Shown here in pieces: positions 25,834 through 34,703 of a stretch of 64,000 nt of DNA; position 1 is the stretch's first letter; the number at the start of each line of letters is the position of its first letter. The DNA is from Candidatus Latescibacterota bacterium (GTDB taxonomy: Bacteria > JAAXHH01). The stretch spans positions 259,435 through 323,434 of the forward strand of contig JAJEAN010000007.1 of the NCBI GenBank assembly GCA_022822725.1, read 5' to 3'. Under the pieces are notes generated by a model. That model had not been told where the DNA came from. It did not search any database and saw nothing but the letters and a program-made list of their open reading frames with translations. Position numbers and translations under genes: made by a program.

Positions 25834-26792
25834 CAAACGTCGACAAGCCCGTATCGCGCCTGGTTCAGGGCACGATCATGCTGAGTACCGCCGAGGAGGA
25901 ATACAGTTTCGACCTGCTGGACCAAGTGTACGACGCGGGTATCAACACCTTCGACAGCGCCCACCTGTACGGCGGCGGCGAATGCGAACGCGCGCTGGGC
26001 CGGTGGATCGAGGACCGGGGCCTGCGCAACGAAGTCGTCATCCTCACCAAGTGCTGCCACATGAATGCGGAACGGGCGCGGGTGACACCCTATGACATAT
26101 CATCGGATCTGCACGACTCTCTGGCTCGCCTGAAAACGGACTACGTGGACCTCTACCTCCTGCATCGCGATGACGTAAGGGTTCCCGTCTCCCCGATCAT
26201 GGATACGCTCAATCAGTACATCAGCGCGGGCAACCTGGGCGTGATCGGCGGTTCCAACTGGACCCACGACAGGATCGAAAGGGCGAACCTGTACGCCGCC
26301 ACCAGCGGACAGCAACCTTTCACCGTGAGCAGCCCGAATTTCAGTCTGGCCGAACAGGCCGAACCGCCCTGGCGGGGATGTATCAGCATCAGCGGGAAGG
26401 ACGGGGCCGACGCGCGGTCGTGGTACCAGGAAAACCAGATGCCGCTGTTTACCTGGTCCAGCATCGCCAGCGGGTTCTTTTCCGGCCGGGTAAACCGCGA
26501 CAATTACGAAGCCCTGGCAGAACAGGGTCTCTTCGACGAAAGTTCGGTACGGGCCTACTGCACGGACGATAACTTCGAACGGTTGGACCGTGTCGAGGAA
26601 CTTGCGGGCGAAAAGGACCTGTCCATACCCCAGGTCGCCCTGGCCTACGTGCTCAGCCAGCCGCTCAACATCTTCGCCTTAGTCGGCGCCAGAAACGGCG
26701 ATGAAATCAAAGCCAACCTGCAAGCGCTTCAGACGAAGCTGACGGCTGATGAGATGGCCTGGCTGAACCTGGAACGGTCGGAGCGGTCCTGA
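25815..26792 (+). CDS. Aldo/keto reductase family protein
   Basis: 325 residues. The AKR catalytic tetrad is present: Asp and Tyr in TFDSAHLYGGG, Lys in VILTKCCH, His in LYLLHRDD. The NADP-binding end includes FTWSSIASGFFSGR and VGARNGDEI. The frame is open from 25692, but ATG 25815 is preceded by GGAGGAG and starts at the domain, overlapping the upstream oxidoreductase by 19 nt. It reduces an aldehyde or ketone, or works in reverse; substrate not identifiable. Followed after 16 bp by the binding-protein gene. Confidence 0.9.
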   Translation: MEYGNIANVDKPVSRLVQGTIMLSTAEEEYSFDLLDQVYDAGINTFDSAHLYGGGECERALGRWIEDRGLRNEVVILTKCCHMNAERARVTPYDISSDLHDSLARLKTDYVDLYLLHRDDVRVPVSPIMDTLNQYISAGNLGVIGGSNWTHDRIERANLYAATSGQQPFTVSSPNFSLAEQAEPPWRGCISISGKDGADARSWYQENQMPLFTWSSIASGFFSGRVNRDNYEALAEQGLFDESSVRAYCTDDNFERLDRVEELAGEKDLSIPQVALAYVLSQPLNIFALVGARNGDEIKANLQALQTKLTADEMAWLNLERSERS

Positions 26793-26808
26793 CTCGAGGA
26801 ATACTCCA

Positions 26809-28470
26809 ATGAGAACTGCAACCATATCGATCACGGTGTTGAGCCTGTTTCTGCTCGGGCTTGCGGCATACACGGGTGTCCCGGACGCCCAGGTGCGCAA
26901 CGCCGTCGGCCGGATCATGCCCGCCGACGCGGCGCCACTCGACCGGCAGGTTTTTCGCTTTCTGAACGACGAGCCGACCAACCTGGACATCGGCGTGGCC
27001 ATCTACGAGGTGGGCGGCATCGTATTCCTCTTCGAACGCCTCACCATGCTGGACCACAACAACCGCGTGATCCCCGGTGCGGCCACCCGTTGGACGGCCA
27101 ACGAGGACCAGACGAAGTGGACCTTCCACATGCGGCCCGGCGCCCGGTGGAGCGACGGCCGGCCTGTGACGGCCCACGATTTCGAGTACAGCTACAAGCG
27201 CATGCTGGATCCGGCGTCGGGCAGCGGCTACGCCTTCTTCTACTACAACATCAAGGGCGCCAGGGAATTCAACACCGGACAGACCGGCGACCCGGATGCG
27301 GTCGGCGTGTACGCGGTGGACGACATGACCCTCGTGATCGAGACCGACGGCCCCTGCCCGTATCTGCCCATGATCGCCGCCTTCTTCACCTCGATCCCGG
27401 TCCCCCGCTGGCAGGTCGAGCGGTTCGGCCCCCGCTGGGCGTCGGACGAGAACGTCGTCAGCAACTCGTCCTACAAGGTGGAAAACTGGCGGATCGGAGA
27501 GCGCCTCACGCTCACACTGGATGCATTCTACAACGGTCCGATCAAGGGGTATTTCTCCGAGATCCACTCCATGTTCAGGAACCGGGCAAACACCGGACTG
27601 CTTTCCTACGAGAACGACGAACTGGACCTGGTTCAGATCGACGTGCGCGACCTCAGCCGGATCGAAGCGGACCCGGTACTGGGCGGCCAGTTGCACAAGT
27701 ACATGGATTTCAACGCGCTCTATCTCTTCTTCCGGACGCGCGAAGGCGTGTTCAGCGACCACAGGGTGCGAAAGGCCATCAGCCACGCCATCGACCGGAA
27801 CGCGCTCTGCAACATCGTGCTCCGGGGCACCGCCCTCCCCGCGTACACCATGCTGCCTCCGGGTTTTCCGGGTTATTCGGGGGATGAACTGAAAGACGTG
27901 CAGCGGTACGATCCGGACCTGGCGCGGCAACTATTGGCCGAAGCGGGTTATCCGGACGGACGGGGGTTCCCCTCCGTGGACATCTGGCTGCGCAACGATC
28001 CGAACCGCATCATGGCCGCCGAGGCCGTTTCGGGCATGCTGTCCAACAACCTGGGTCTGAAGGTAGGCGTGCGGAACATGGAACCCCGGGTCTACAGCGA
28101 GGCCATGGCCCAGTACCGGATCGACCTCAGCCTGATTCCCTTCCAGTACGATTTCCCCGATCCACACAACCTCCTGGGCATGGTCTGGCACTCGCAGCCC
28201 GTAGGCGCGGGTCGGCATGACTGGATGAACGAGGAATTCGACCGGCTTGTCGACGATGCGGCCCGGGAAACCAACGCGGAGCGGCGGTTGGAGATGTACG
28301 CCGAGGCGGAACGGGTCCTGGTCGAGGACGTGGGCGGCGTGTTCCTCTATCACGACTACTTCCTGCAGCTCCGCAAACCCTGGCTGGCGGGCTGGCAACA
28401 GGACTCCACGGGCCAGGAACCCTTCTTCATCGACAATTCCACGATTACGGATCTGTATATACGTCGGTAG
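26809..28470 (+). CDS. Extracytoplasmic peptide/oligosaccharide-binding protein (SBP family 5)
   Basis: 553 residues, OppA/DppA-like. An N-terminal hydrophobic signal sequence (about residues 5-22) targets it to the periplasm. Family landmarks are WTFHMRPGARWSDGRPVTAHDFEYSYKR (residues about 104-131, read in parts), the ARQLLAEAGYPDGRGFP lobe and DFPDPHNLL near 450. It binds a ligand for an ABC importer, but no permease or ATPase gene is in the window. A paralogue lies at 40255. GAGGAA precedes the ATG. The genes upstream suggest the ligand is oxidised by the Gfo/Idh and AKR enzymes, which is inference. Confidence 0.9.
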   Translation: MRTATISITVLSLFLLGLAAYTGVPDAQVRNAVGRIMPADAAPLDRQVFRFLNDEPTNLDIGVAIYEVGGIVFLFERLTMLDHNNRVIPGAATRWTANEDQTKWTFHMRPGARWSDGRPVTAHDFEYSYKRMLDPASGSGYAFFYYNIKGAREFNTGQTGDPDAVGVYAVDDMTLVIETDGPCPYLPMIAAFFTSIPVPRWQVERFGPRWASDENVVSNSSYKVENWRIGERLTLTLDAFYNGPIKGYFSEIHSMFRNRANTGLLSYENDELDLVQIDVRDLSRIEADPVLGGQLHKYMDFNALYLFFRTREGVFSDHRVRKAISHAIDRNALCNIVLRGTALPAYTMLPPGFPGYSGDELKDVQRYDPDLARQLLAEAGYPDGRGFPSVDIWLRNDPNRIMAAEAVSGMLSNNLGLKVGVRNMEPRVYSEAMAQYRIDLSLIPFQYDFPDPHNLLGMVWHSQPVGAGRHDWMNEEFDRLVDDAARETNAERRLEMYAEAERVLVEDVGGVFLYHDYFLQLRKPWLAGWQQDSTGQEPFFIDNSTITDLYIRR

Positions 28471-28683
28471 GGCGTTCTTTCTGGACGTAAGTTTTGTAAA
28501 TCCGCATCCTTCTTCGAAGTCTTTCAGCATCTCATCGTCCGCCCCCGGAAGATATGGCAGGGGATACGCTCCTCTGCGGCCTTCCTGATTGCCGGACGCG
28601 CACTTGCCAACACGTCCCCACCCAACGCGTGGATAATCCGCATCCTCGTATCCGCCCGGGTGCCGTGCCGATGTCGCTACCTC

Positions 28684-28754
28684 TTGACTCGGTGATTCCG
28701 GAACGATATATTCAGTATAAAATTGGGACCGTATTAATTACATGTAAATTGGGA
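28684..28754 (+). promoter_or_regulatory. higBA promoter and possible operator
   Basis: TTGACT (28684-28689), 17-bp spacer, TATATT (28707-28712). Just downstream, AAATTGGGA occurs at 28720-28728 and 28746-28754, a direct repeat 26 bp apart, with a near-palindrome around ACATGT between them. This is a plausible site for autorepression by the HigA-like protein. The rest of 28471-28815 shows no gene. Confidence 0.55.
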
Positions 28755-28815
28755 ACATTTGCAATGGTCACAGAAACTGTCGCTAGAAGTAACACTCAGC
28801 AGTTTCGGGAACTTC

Positions 28816-29109
28816 ATGCGCATTATAGCAAAAAAGACACTTAGAGCGTTCTGGAACCGTCATCCTGATGCTGAGCGACCTTTACTCGCCTGGTACAGGG
28901 AAGTTAAATCGGAGGACTGGGAAACACCTGCCAGGATCAAGGAAAAGTACGGAAAAGCCAGTATCATAGGTGGGAATCGAGTGGTCTTCGATATCAAAGG
29001 CAACAGCTATCGCTTAGTGGCAGAGGTCGATTACCCTCATCGAACGGTACGAATAAGGTTTATCGGGACGCACGATCAATATGCCGGGATAGACGCGAAA
29101 AGGATATAG
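28816..29109 (+). CDS. higB: HigB-family mRNA interferase toxin
   Basis: 97 residues, the usual HigB length. MRIIAKKTLRAFW, AWYREVKSEDWETPARIKEKYG and VVFDIKGNSYRLVAEV followed by IRFIGTHDQYAGID match the HigB subgroup of RelE-fold toxins that cut mRNA on the ribosome. The start at 28816 gives the conserved N-terminus; the longer frame from 28759 adds non-conserved residues. It precedes its antitoxin gene by 2 nt, the toxin-first order typical of hig loci. Confidence 0.92.
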   Translation: MRIIAKKTLRAFWNRHPDAERPLLAWYREVKSEDWETPARIKEKYGKASIIGGNRVVFDIKGNSYRLVAEVDYPHRTVRIRFIGTHDQYAGIDAKRI

Positions 29110-29111
29110 AT

Positions 29112-30323
29112 ATGGCCGATATAAAACCCATCCGAACGGAGGCGGATTACGAACGGGCCCTGGCCCGTGTTGACGAACTCATGGGCAGCGAATACGGTAG
29201 CCCGGAAGGGGATGAACTGGACGTTCTGGTCACGCTCGTCGAGTCCTGGGAGGACGAGCACTATCCCATGGGGTTTCCGGAACCTCACGAGGCGATCCGG
29301 TTCAGAATGGAGCAGGCGGGATTGCGGCCTCGCGACCTGATTCCAATCATTGGAAGCCGCTCGAAGGTTTCCGAGGTGCTGTCCGGCAAGCGAGCCATCA
29401 CCATGACCATGGCCCGGGCGCTGCACGAGCATCTTGGGGTTCCGGCCGATGTGTTGCTCAGTAAACAGGGAACGGAGTCATTCGGATCACCGGCGGATAT
29501 CGACCCGATGCGTTACCCTGTCAGGAAGATGGCGAAACTGGGCTGGATCAAGGAAGGTGCTGAATCAGAATTCAATACCGGGAAACAGATCGCCGAAATG
29601 ATCCACAAAGCAGGCGATGACTCGGCGCCAGCAACGTATCTGGTGAACGATTCGCAGCGGGTGAACGCGAAAACGGATCCCTACGCGCTTCAGGCCTGGT
29701 GCTGGAGGGTCACGGCACTCGCCAACGCCAGAGCTATGCCTTCAGACTACGTTCCGGGGACCGTCACCCTCGAGTTGTTACGGGAGGCTGCCCATCTGAG
29801 CACCTCGGAAAAGGGACCGTTGCTCGTCCGGGATTACCTGGGCGACCGCGGCATTACGCTCGAGGTGGTACCGCATCTACCCAGGACGTATCTTGACGGT
29901 GCGGTCCTTCGTCTTGGCGATGGACGACCAGTGATCGGTCTTACGCTTCGTTACGACCGCCTCGACAGTTTCTGGTTCGGTCTACTGCACGAACTCGCCC
30001 ATATCGGGCTTCATCTCGATCAAGGCAGAGGCGAGTTTTTTGTTGATGATTTCACGCTCCGGGGGAGCGGGCTAGCCAGTGAAGAATCCCACGAACTGGA
30101 GGCCGACAGATGGGCTGAGGAGGCTCTGATCCCAAGTGAGATTTGGGAAACGAGCGCGGCGCGCAGGTCGCCGTCGGCTCTGGACGTACTAAATCTAGCC
30201 TCTGAGTTGCGGATCCATCCCGCAATCGTTGCGGGCCGGGTACGTTACGAGCGGAGGAATGCCCGGTTGCTCTCGCAATTCACTGGGAATGGGGCTGTGC
30301 GAAGGCAGTTTGATGGGGTTTGA
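29112..30323 (+). CDS. HigA-like antitoxin fused to an ImmA/IrrE metallopeptidase domain
   Basis: 403 residues, four times the length of a simple HigA. The first ~125 residues are HigA-like, with an XRE helix-turn-helix around IRFRMEQAGLRPRDLIPIIGSRSKVSEVLSGKRAITM (residues about 74-110, read in parts). The C-terminal half carries an ImmA/IrrE-type zinc site, LLHELAHIGLHL near residue 293 (HExxH), with a downstream ELEADRWAEEALIP that supplies the third ligand. Known relatives of this domain cleave repressors. Here the protease may cut its own HTH part or another regulator. It likely neutralises HigB and represses the operon. Confidence 0.88.
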   Translation: MADIKPIRTEADYERALARVDELMGSEYGSPEGDELDVLVTLVESWEDEHYPMGFPEPHEAIRFRMEQAGLRPRDLIPIIGSRSKVSEVLSGKRAITMTMARALHEHLGVPADVLLSKQGTESFGSPADIDPMRYPVRKMAKLGWIKEGAESEFNTGKQIAEMIHKAGDDSAPATYLVNDSQRVNAKTDPYALQAWCWRVTALANARAMPSDYVPGTVTLELLREAAHLSTSEKGPLLVRDYLGDRGITLEVVPHLPRTYLDGAVLRLGDGRPVIGLTLRYDRLDSFWFGLLHELAHIGLHLDQGRGEFFVDDFTLRGSGLASEESHELEADRWAEEALIPSEIWETSAARRSPSALDVLNLASELRIHPAIVAGRVRYERRNARLLSQFTGNGAVRRQFDGV

Positions 30324-30394
30324 GATGACCATGATCGGCGCTGGGAGGTTTCTGTCGTTATAGGCATTCACCAATAGGTTGATGTATGGTACGA

Positions 30395-31864
30395 TCATGC
30401 TTCTCCTTCCTCAGAACGGAGATGCCGTTCGATGTCCTCGTCGTCCAAATGTTGCTTCAGACTGCCGGGATCGTCCATGCCTTGCTGCAAATCACTTTGA
30501 TTGGGGACCATTCGAAATTCAGTGTCAGACGAATCAACTGGAGGTCGGTCTGCTACTCTGATTCCGTAGACCTTCTCCAGATCCTCCCAGAACCGCGGAT
30601 AAGTCTTCCCCACCACGTCCGGGTCGAGGATGTTCAGGTTCCCAAGGCGGGTACCCAGCACGGCGAAGCTCATGGCCATGCGGTGGTCGTGGTAGGTTTC
30701 GATAGCGACCGTTTCCGAAGTGTCTCCGGCCCCGGCCCCGGCCCTTGACGGGATTTCTCCAACCTCGATGAAATCGGCACCGGTCTCCACGTCCACACCG
30801 ATCTTTCTCAATTCCGTCGCGGGACATTCGATCCGGTCGCATTCCTTGTGCTTCAGCGTGCCGATTCCCGTTATCCTGGTCGTACCGGGTATCAATGGTG
30901 CGATGGCGATCAGGGTCAATGCCGCGTCCGGGATGTCTTCGCAGTCAATCCCGTCTTCCACCGGCGGTAAGCGGCCATCCTGCGGCCCTTCGATGACGGT
31001 CCTCTCGCCGTTCAGTTGAACACGCGCCCCAAGGCTTTCGCAAATGTAAAGAAAGCGGATATCCCCTTGCCGGGATTGGGCGCCGAGATTTTCGAAGACG
31101 ACCCTTCCGCCGTGAATGAGTGTGAGCGCAGCGAAGTAGGAGGCGGCCGAGGCGTCCCCTTCCACCTTGCGGGCACCGGATTTATACTGCTGCGGACGCA
31201 CGATGAACTTCCGGTAGTCCTCGTTATCCACCTCGACGCCGAATTTACGCATTTCATTGAGCGTAATGTCGACATAAGGTCTGCTGACGAGTTCTCCCTG
31301 CACGTTGATCTCGAGACCGTCGGGTATCCGTGGGGCGATCTGCAGCAGGGCGGAGAAGAACTGGCTGGAGACATCCCCTTGCATCCGGACCGAATGGCCG
31401 AACGATTCGGGGCCTCGGATGGATACCGGGAGGCACCCGCCGTCTGAGGACACCGTACTTCCCCCCAGTTGCTCCACGGCTTCGAGCAGGGGAAGGTTCG
31501 GCCTTTCATTCAGGCTGCCTCGTCCGGCCAGCCTGGTCTCTTCGTTTCTCAAGGCGGATAGGGCAATCAGGAACCGGGCCGAAGTGCCACTGAGTCCGAG
31601 GTTGAGGGCAACAGCTCCTTCTGTGAATCCCCCGCCTCGTCCTTTCACGGTCATCCGCCGATAGTCTTCGCTCGTTTTGATGGCAATTCCAAGTTCGCCC
31701 AGACATGCCACCATCTCCCGCGTATCGTCACAGTCACAGGGCGTGGCGATTTCGGTCGTTCCATCGGCGAGTGCGGCGAGCACCAGGTTCCGCAGCGTGA
31801 TCGATTTGCTTCCTGGCAGTTCGATATTGAAATCAACGTTATTACTAATCGTATTAATATGCAT
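30395..31864 (-). CDS. aroA: 3-phosphoshikimate 1-carboxyvinyltransferase (EPSP synthase)
   Basis: 489 residues, about 60 longer than usual. The N-terminal LPGSKSITLRN and the C-terminal YHDHRMAMSFAV, plus KVEGDASAASYF, identify it. It joins PEP and shikimate-3-phosphate in the pathway to aromatic amino acids. Two oddities: the segment usually LFLGNAGTAMRPL reads LNLGLSGTSARFL (residues 87-99), altering the Asn, Ala and Pro near the PEP/glyphosate site, and the last ~45 residues form an acidic tail absent from typical AroA. An Ala/Gly insert (SRAGAGAGD) is encoded by a 6-bp CCGGCC-type repeat near 30726. There is no clear Shine-Dalgarno at ATG 31864. Confidence 0.9.
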   Translation of the reverse strand: MHINTISNNVDFNIELPGSKSITLRNLVLAALADGTTEIATPCDCDDTREMVACLGELGIAIKTSEDYRRMTVKGRGGGFTEGAVALNLGLSGTSARFLIALSALRNEETRLAGRGSLNERPNLPLLEAVEQLGGSTVSSDGGCLPVSIRGPESFGHSVRMQGDVSSQFFSALLQIAPRIPDGLEINVQGELVSRPYVDITLNEMRKFGVEVDNEDYRKFIVRPQQYKSGARKVEGDASAASYFAALTLIHGGRVVFENLGAQSRQGDIRFLYICESLGARVQLNGERTVIEGPQDGRLPPVEDGIDCEDIPDAALTLIAIAPLIPGTTRITGIGTLKHKECDRIECPATELRKIGVDVETGADFIEVGEIPSRAGAGAGDTSETVAIETYHDHRMAMSFAVLGTRLGNLNILDPDVVGKTYPRFWEDLEKVYGIRVADRPPVDSSDTEFRMVPNQSDLQQGMDDPGSLKQHLDDEDIERHLRSEEGEA

Positions 31865-31936
31865 AGTGTTATTATGATTAGTTATGATACGCTTAGCACT
31901 CTTTGATTGTCCTTACATATCCTGCACAATCTAAGG

Positions 31937-32701
31937 CTACACGCATCCCTCGTATGCCCTTCCCGATACCAGGTCATATTCAGGCTTGTTGCCGCTTCCG
32001 ATGTACTTCGACCGAGCGTCCATGTACGCGACGGTCAGGCCGATGCGCCGGTCGTCGCTCGTATTGGCGTCCGTCCGGTGAAGCGCCAGGCTGTGGTGGA
32101 ACGAACAGCTCCCGGCCCTGAGCGGAACGGCCACTTCCCGCTCGTATCCGACTTGCGCGTCCTCGACGCGGAAGTCCTCGAGATGTTTGTGCTCGATCAC
32201 CCCGTTCTTGTGGGAACCGGATATGAACCGCATGCACCCGTTGTCCTCGGTAGCCTCGTCCAGGGCGATCCAGCAGATGACGAGGTTGGGCGGATCGATA
32301 TTCGTCCAGTATGCCGAATCCTGGTGGGGCGGTTTCGCCGAACCCACCCGCGGCGGTTTGCAGAGGGTCTGATCCACGTAGATTTTGAGATCCGGGCCAA
32401 TAAGGCTTCGAACCACGCCGAGTATTTTCGGATGGCGGGCCAGTTCAATGAAAACCGGATCGTACTTAGTCAGATTCCAGATCTTGCGCACGTTATTGAA
32501 TCGCACGGGATCAGGATCCACTACGCCCTGCGCTACCCGAGGTTCGATCTGAACGTACTCGGCCGGAAATTCGACTACCTCGTTTCCTATATCTTCGAGA
32601 CGTTGATGGAGCGATTTGACCTCCAGGGGCGTCAGGAGATCCTCATAGGGAAGAAAACCCTGCTCATTGAACTGGTCGACCTGTGCCTGCGTCAGCGACA
32701 C
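31937..32701 (-). CDS. Phytanoyl-CoA dioxygenase (PhyH)-family protein
   Basis: 254 residues, Fe(II)/2-oxoglutarate oxygenase of the PhyH superfamily. The facial triad is HQD in KPPHQDSAYW (near residue 125) and the distal His in LALHRTDANTSDDRR (near 208), with Arg for 2-oxoglutarate in the same segment. It probably hydroxylates a small organic substrate using O2. The start is GTG 32701, chosen for a strong GAAGGAGGT box about 6 nt upstream. It follows the SGNH hydrolase by 12 bp on the same strand, and aroA lies 72 bp downstream. Confidence 0.87.
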   Translation of the reverse strand: MSLTQAQVDQFNEQGFLPYEDLLTPLEVKSLHQRLEDIGNEVVEFPAEYVQIEPRVAQGVVDPDPVRFNNVRKIWNLTKYDPVFIELARHPKILGVVRSLIGPDLKIYVDQTLCKPPRVGSAKPPHQDSAYWTNIDPPNLVICWIALDEATEDNGCMRFISGSHKNGVIEHKHLEDFRVEDAQVGYEREVAVPLRAGSCSFHHSLALHRTDANTSDDRRIGLTVAYMDARSKYIGSGNKPEYDLVSGRAYEGCV

Positions 32702-32713
32702 CGCTTACCTCCT

Positions 32714-33310
32714 TCAGGATGCGTGGAACCACCACTCGGACCAGGCGAGTACGAGTTCCGCGAGCGCGGCGTAACCGCCTTCGCCTGGATGAATACGGTC
32801 GTTAAGGACTGCTTCGTTACGCCAGACTTCGCCGGCGTGCAGGTCATGGATTATCTCCAGATACGGGACGCCGGATCTACCGGCGATCTCGCCGATAAGT
32901 TCCGAGATTTCCACCCTTCGGCTGTGTTCGTCTTCGTCGACACCGGGCGGCGGACCGATCATCAACGTGGGAAACCGCGAACGCGCGCAGGTCAGGATTT
33001 CTTCGGCATTGGCCTCGGTCTCGGCTCGTTCCACCCGCTTCTTCCCATCTATGATCCAGCAGTCGTTCGCCCCGAAACCAAAAACCACCCGGCCGTCATG
33101 CGGTATCAAGCGCCTGGCTTCCACTTCCTGTTCCCAGCGCCGGAGCACGTCGACACTCGTATCGCCGCGGATGCCGAGGTTGTAGCAGGTGATGGCGGTC
33201 TCGCCGGACCTTGATGCGGCACACGCGCGTCCCGGCCATCCGAGATAGGCGGGATCGCCGGTTCCATTCACGTAGGAATCACCAATGAAGTATATACGTA
33301 CATCTTCCAT
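32714..33310 (-). CDS. SGNH/GDSL-family hydrolase
   Basis: 198 residues, a minimal SGNH fold. Block I is FIGDSYVNGTGD with the nucleophile Ser near residue 12. Block III is GFGANDC with the oxyanion Asn. Block V is DRIHPGEGGY with the catalytic Asp/His pair. No signal peptide, so cytoplasmic. It acts as an esterase or lipase-like enzyme on an unknown ester. GGAGGA lies about 11 nt before the ATG. Probably co-transcribed with the PhyH gene behind it. Confidence 0.88.
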   Translation of the reverse strand: MEDVRIYFIGDSYVNGTGDPAYLGWPGRACAASRSGETAITCYNLGIRGDTSVDVLRRWEQEVEARRLIPHDGRVVFGFGANDCWIIDGKKRVERAETEANAEEILTCARSRFPTLMIGPPPGVDEDEHSRRVEISELIGEIAGRSGVPYLEIIHDLHAGEVWRNEAVLNDRIHPGEGGYAALAELVLAWSEWWFHAS

Positions 33311-33390
33311 GTGCTTATCTATCCTCCACGCCGATCCATTCAGCCTGCGGGTCTGTCCAATGTCTCTGTTCTGTCATCCGATCTGTTCAT

Positions 33391-33434
33391 CCGGTCTGTC
33401 CGTTTCCACCGGTCTGTCCGTCTCCACCGGTCCG
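33391..33434. repeat. 18-bp tandem repeat, two and a fraction copies
   Basis: Units at 33391-33408 and 33409-33426 share CCGGTCTGTCCGT and TCCA and differ at one base; a partial third follows. Confidence 0.85.
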
Positions 33435-33577
33435 ATCTCAACTTCGATTCCGCAACCTGACATGGAAGCCGGAAACGCCTTTAGCATACGAATTTTCCGT
33501 GTATTTATCAATTGCCATTTGCGTCATGGCATGGAAAATTGGTAGAGAATGGTACAGGGCGGAATGCCGTGGAATAT

Positions 33578-33649
33578 GCGGTATACACGGTATTCACGGT
33601 ATTCACGGTATACACGGTGATCACGGTTTATGCGGTAATCACGGTATAC
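33578..33649. repeat. 9-bp tandem repeat, eight copies, upstream of the MDR dehydrogenase
   Basis: Eight consecutive 9-bp units of the form A/G-CGGT followed by four variable bases (ACGGTATTC, ACGGTATAC, ACGGTGATC and so on). Several contain the palindrome GTATAC. The array ends 38 bp before the ATG at 33688. Confidence 0.9.
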
Positions 33650-33687
33650 GTCGAATGGCCTACTGATCTTTTGCGGGGTATGCAACC

Positions 33688-34695
33688 ATGCGCGCGTACG
33701 TCATAGACCATAACCAGCTTCGCGTGACCGATCTGGCGGAACCGGGGGAACCCGGACCAGGCGAGGCGCTGGTGAGGGTTCGGGCCGTATCGCTCAACTA
33801 CCGGGACCTCATGGTTGCCAGGGGCCGGTACGGAAAACCCTTCGAGGGCAGTTTCGTCGCCGGGTCCGACATGGCGGGCGACGTGTTGACGACAGGACAG
33901 GGCGTAACCGGAATCCGGCCGGGCGACCGGGTCGTGAACGCGCCGTTCCTGCGCTGGCCTGCCGGAAGACTCACGCCCGATCGGATGAAGACCCTGGTTG
34001 GCGCGGGCGGTGTAAACGGCGTGCTGTGCGAGCAAGTGCTCTATCCCGCGGACGCCCTGGTTTCCATGCCGACCCACTTTTCCTACCATGAAGGCGCGAC
34101 ACTGCCCATCGCCGGACTGACCGCCTGGGCTTCGGTCGTATCGCAGGGCCGATTGCAGGCCGGAGAGTGGGTCCTGCTGCACGGTACGGGTGGAGTTTCC
34201 GTGTTCGCCGCACAATTATCTAAACTCACTGGGGCGCAAGCGTTATTGACCACATCATCAGAAGAGAAAGCCCGTCGGATGAAGGACGATTTCGGCGTGC
34301 TGGAGACCTTCGATTACCGGAACGAAGGCTGGCCGGACCAGGTCCGGTCCTTCACCGGAGGCGAGGGGGTCGACCTGGTCGTGGACGTGGCGGGCGGCCA
34401 GACTTTCGCGAAGTCCCTGAAAGCCTGCGCGCTGCACGCCCGGATATCCCTCGTGGGCATCCTGGACGGCTTCGAGACGCGGCTCAATCCCTTCGATATT
34501 ATCGGAAGGCAGATCCAGGTCCGTGGCATCTACACCTCCTCCACCGAAGACCTGCGGGACCTGGCCCGGGCCTGCGAAGCGTCGGGACTCAGGCCCTGTA
34601 TCGACCGCGTATTCCCTTTCGATGAAGTGCCCGAGGCCTACGACTACCTCGAATCCCAGCGGCATATCGGCAAGATTGTGTGCACTTTGCCCTGA
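33688..34695 (+). CDS. Zinc-free medium-chain dehydrogenase/reductase (quinone oxidoreductase-like)
   Basis: 335 residues, MDR superfamily. The N-terminal GroES-like half contains VSLNYRDLMVARGRY and SDMAGDVLTTG. The cofactor domain has VLLHGTGGVSVFAAQLSK, in the place of the usual GxGxxG. The catalytic and structural zinc Cys/His ligands of alcohol dehydrogenases are missing, so it belongs with the NADPH-dependent reductases acting on quinones or enones. The 9-bp repeat array in its leader may affect expression. It converges with the NDH2-SelD gene (gap 8 bp). Confidence 0.88.
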   Translation: MRAYVIDHNQLRVTDLAEPGEPGPGEALVRVRAVSLNYRDLMVARGRYGKPFEGSFVAGSDMAGDVLTTGQGVTGIRPGDRVVNAPFLRWPAGRLTPDRMKTLVGAGGVNGVLCEQVLYPADALVSMPTHFSYHEGATLPIAGLTAWASVVSQGRLQAGEWVLLHGTGGVSVFAAQLSKLTGAQALLTTSSEEKARRMKDDFGVLETFDYRNEGWPDQVRSFTGGEGVDLVVDVAGGQTFAKSLKACALHARISLVGILDGFETRLNPFDIIGRQIQVRGIYTSSTEDLRDLARACEASGLRPCIDRVFPFDEVPEAYDYLESQRHIGKIVCTLP

Positions 34696-34703
34696 GACTC
34701 CAG

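Larger units (their letters stand above)
33311..33687. other. Intergenic region with two tandem repeat arrays
   Basis: 377 bp between the divergent SGNH hydrolase and MDR dehydrogenase genes. It holds an 18-bp repeat at 33391-33434, a 9-bp array at 33578-33649 and a more AT-rich stretch around 33480-33540. An open frame across it (33512-33706) is repeat-encoded (TVYTV-like) and not a gene. Confidence 0.7.

Noticed and set aside
33512-33706. 64-residue ORF with TVFTVYTV pattern
   Set aside because: The pattern is the direct translation of the 9-bp tandem array; no start signal and it overlaps the MDR gene.
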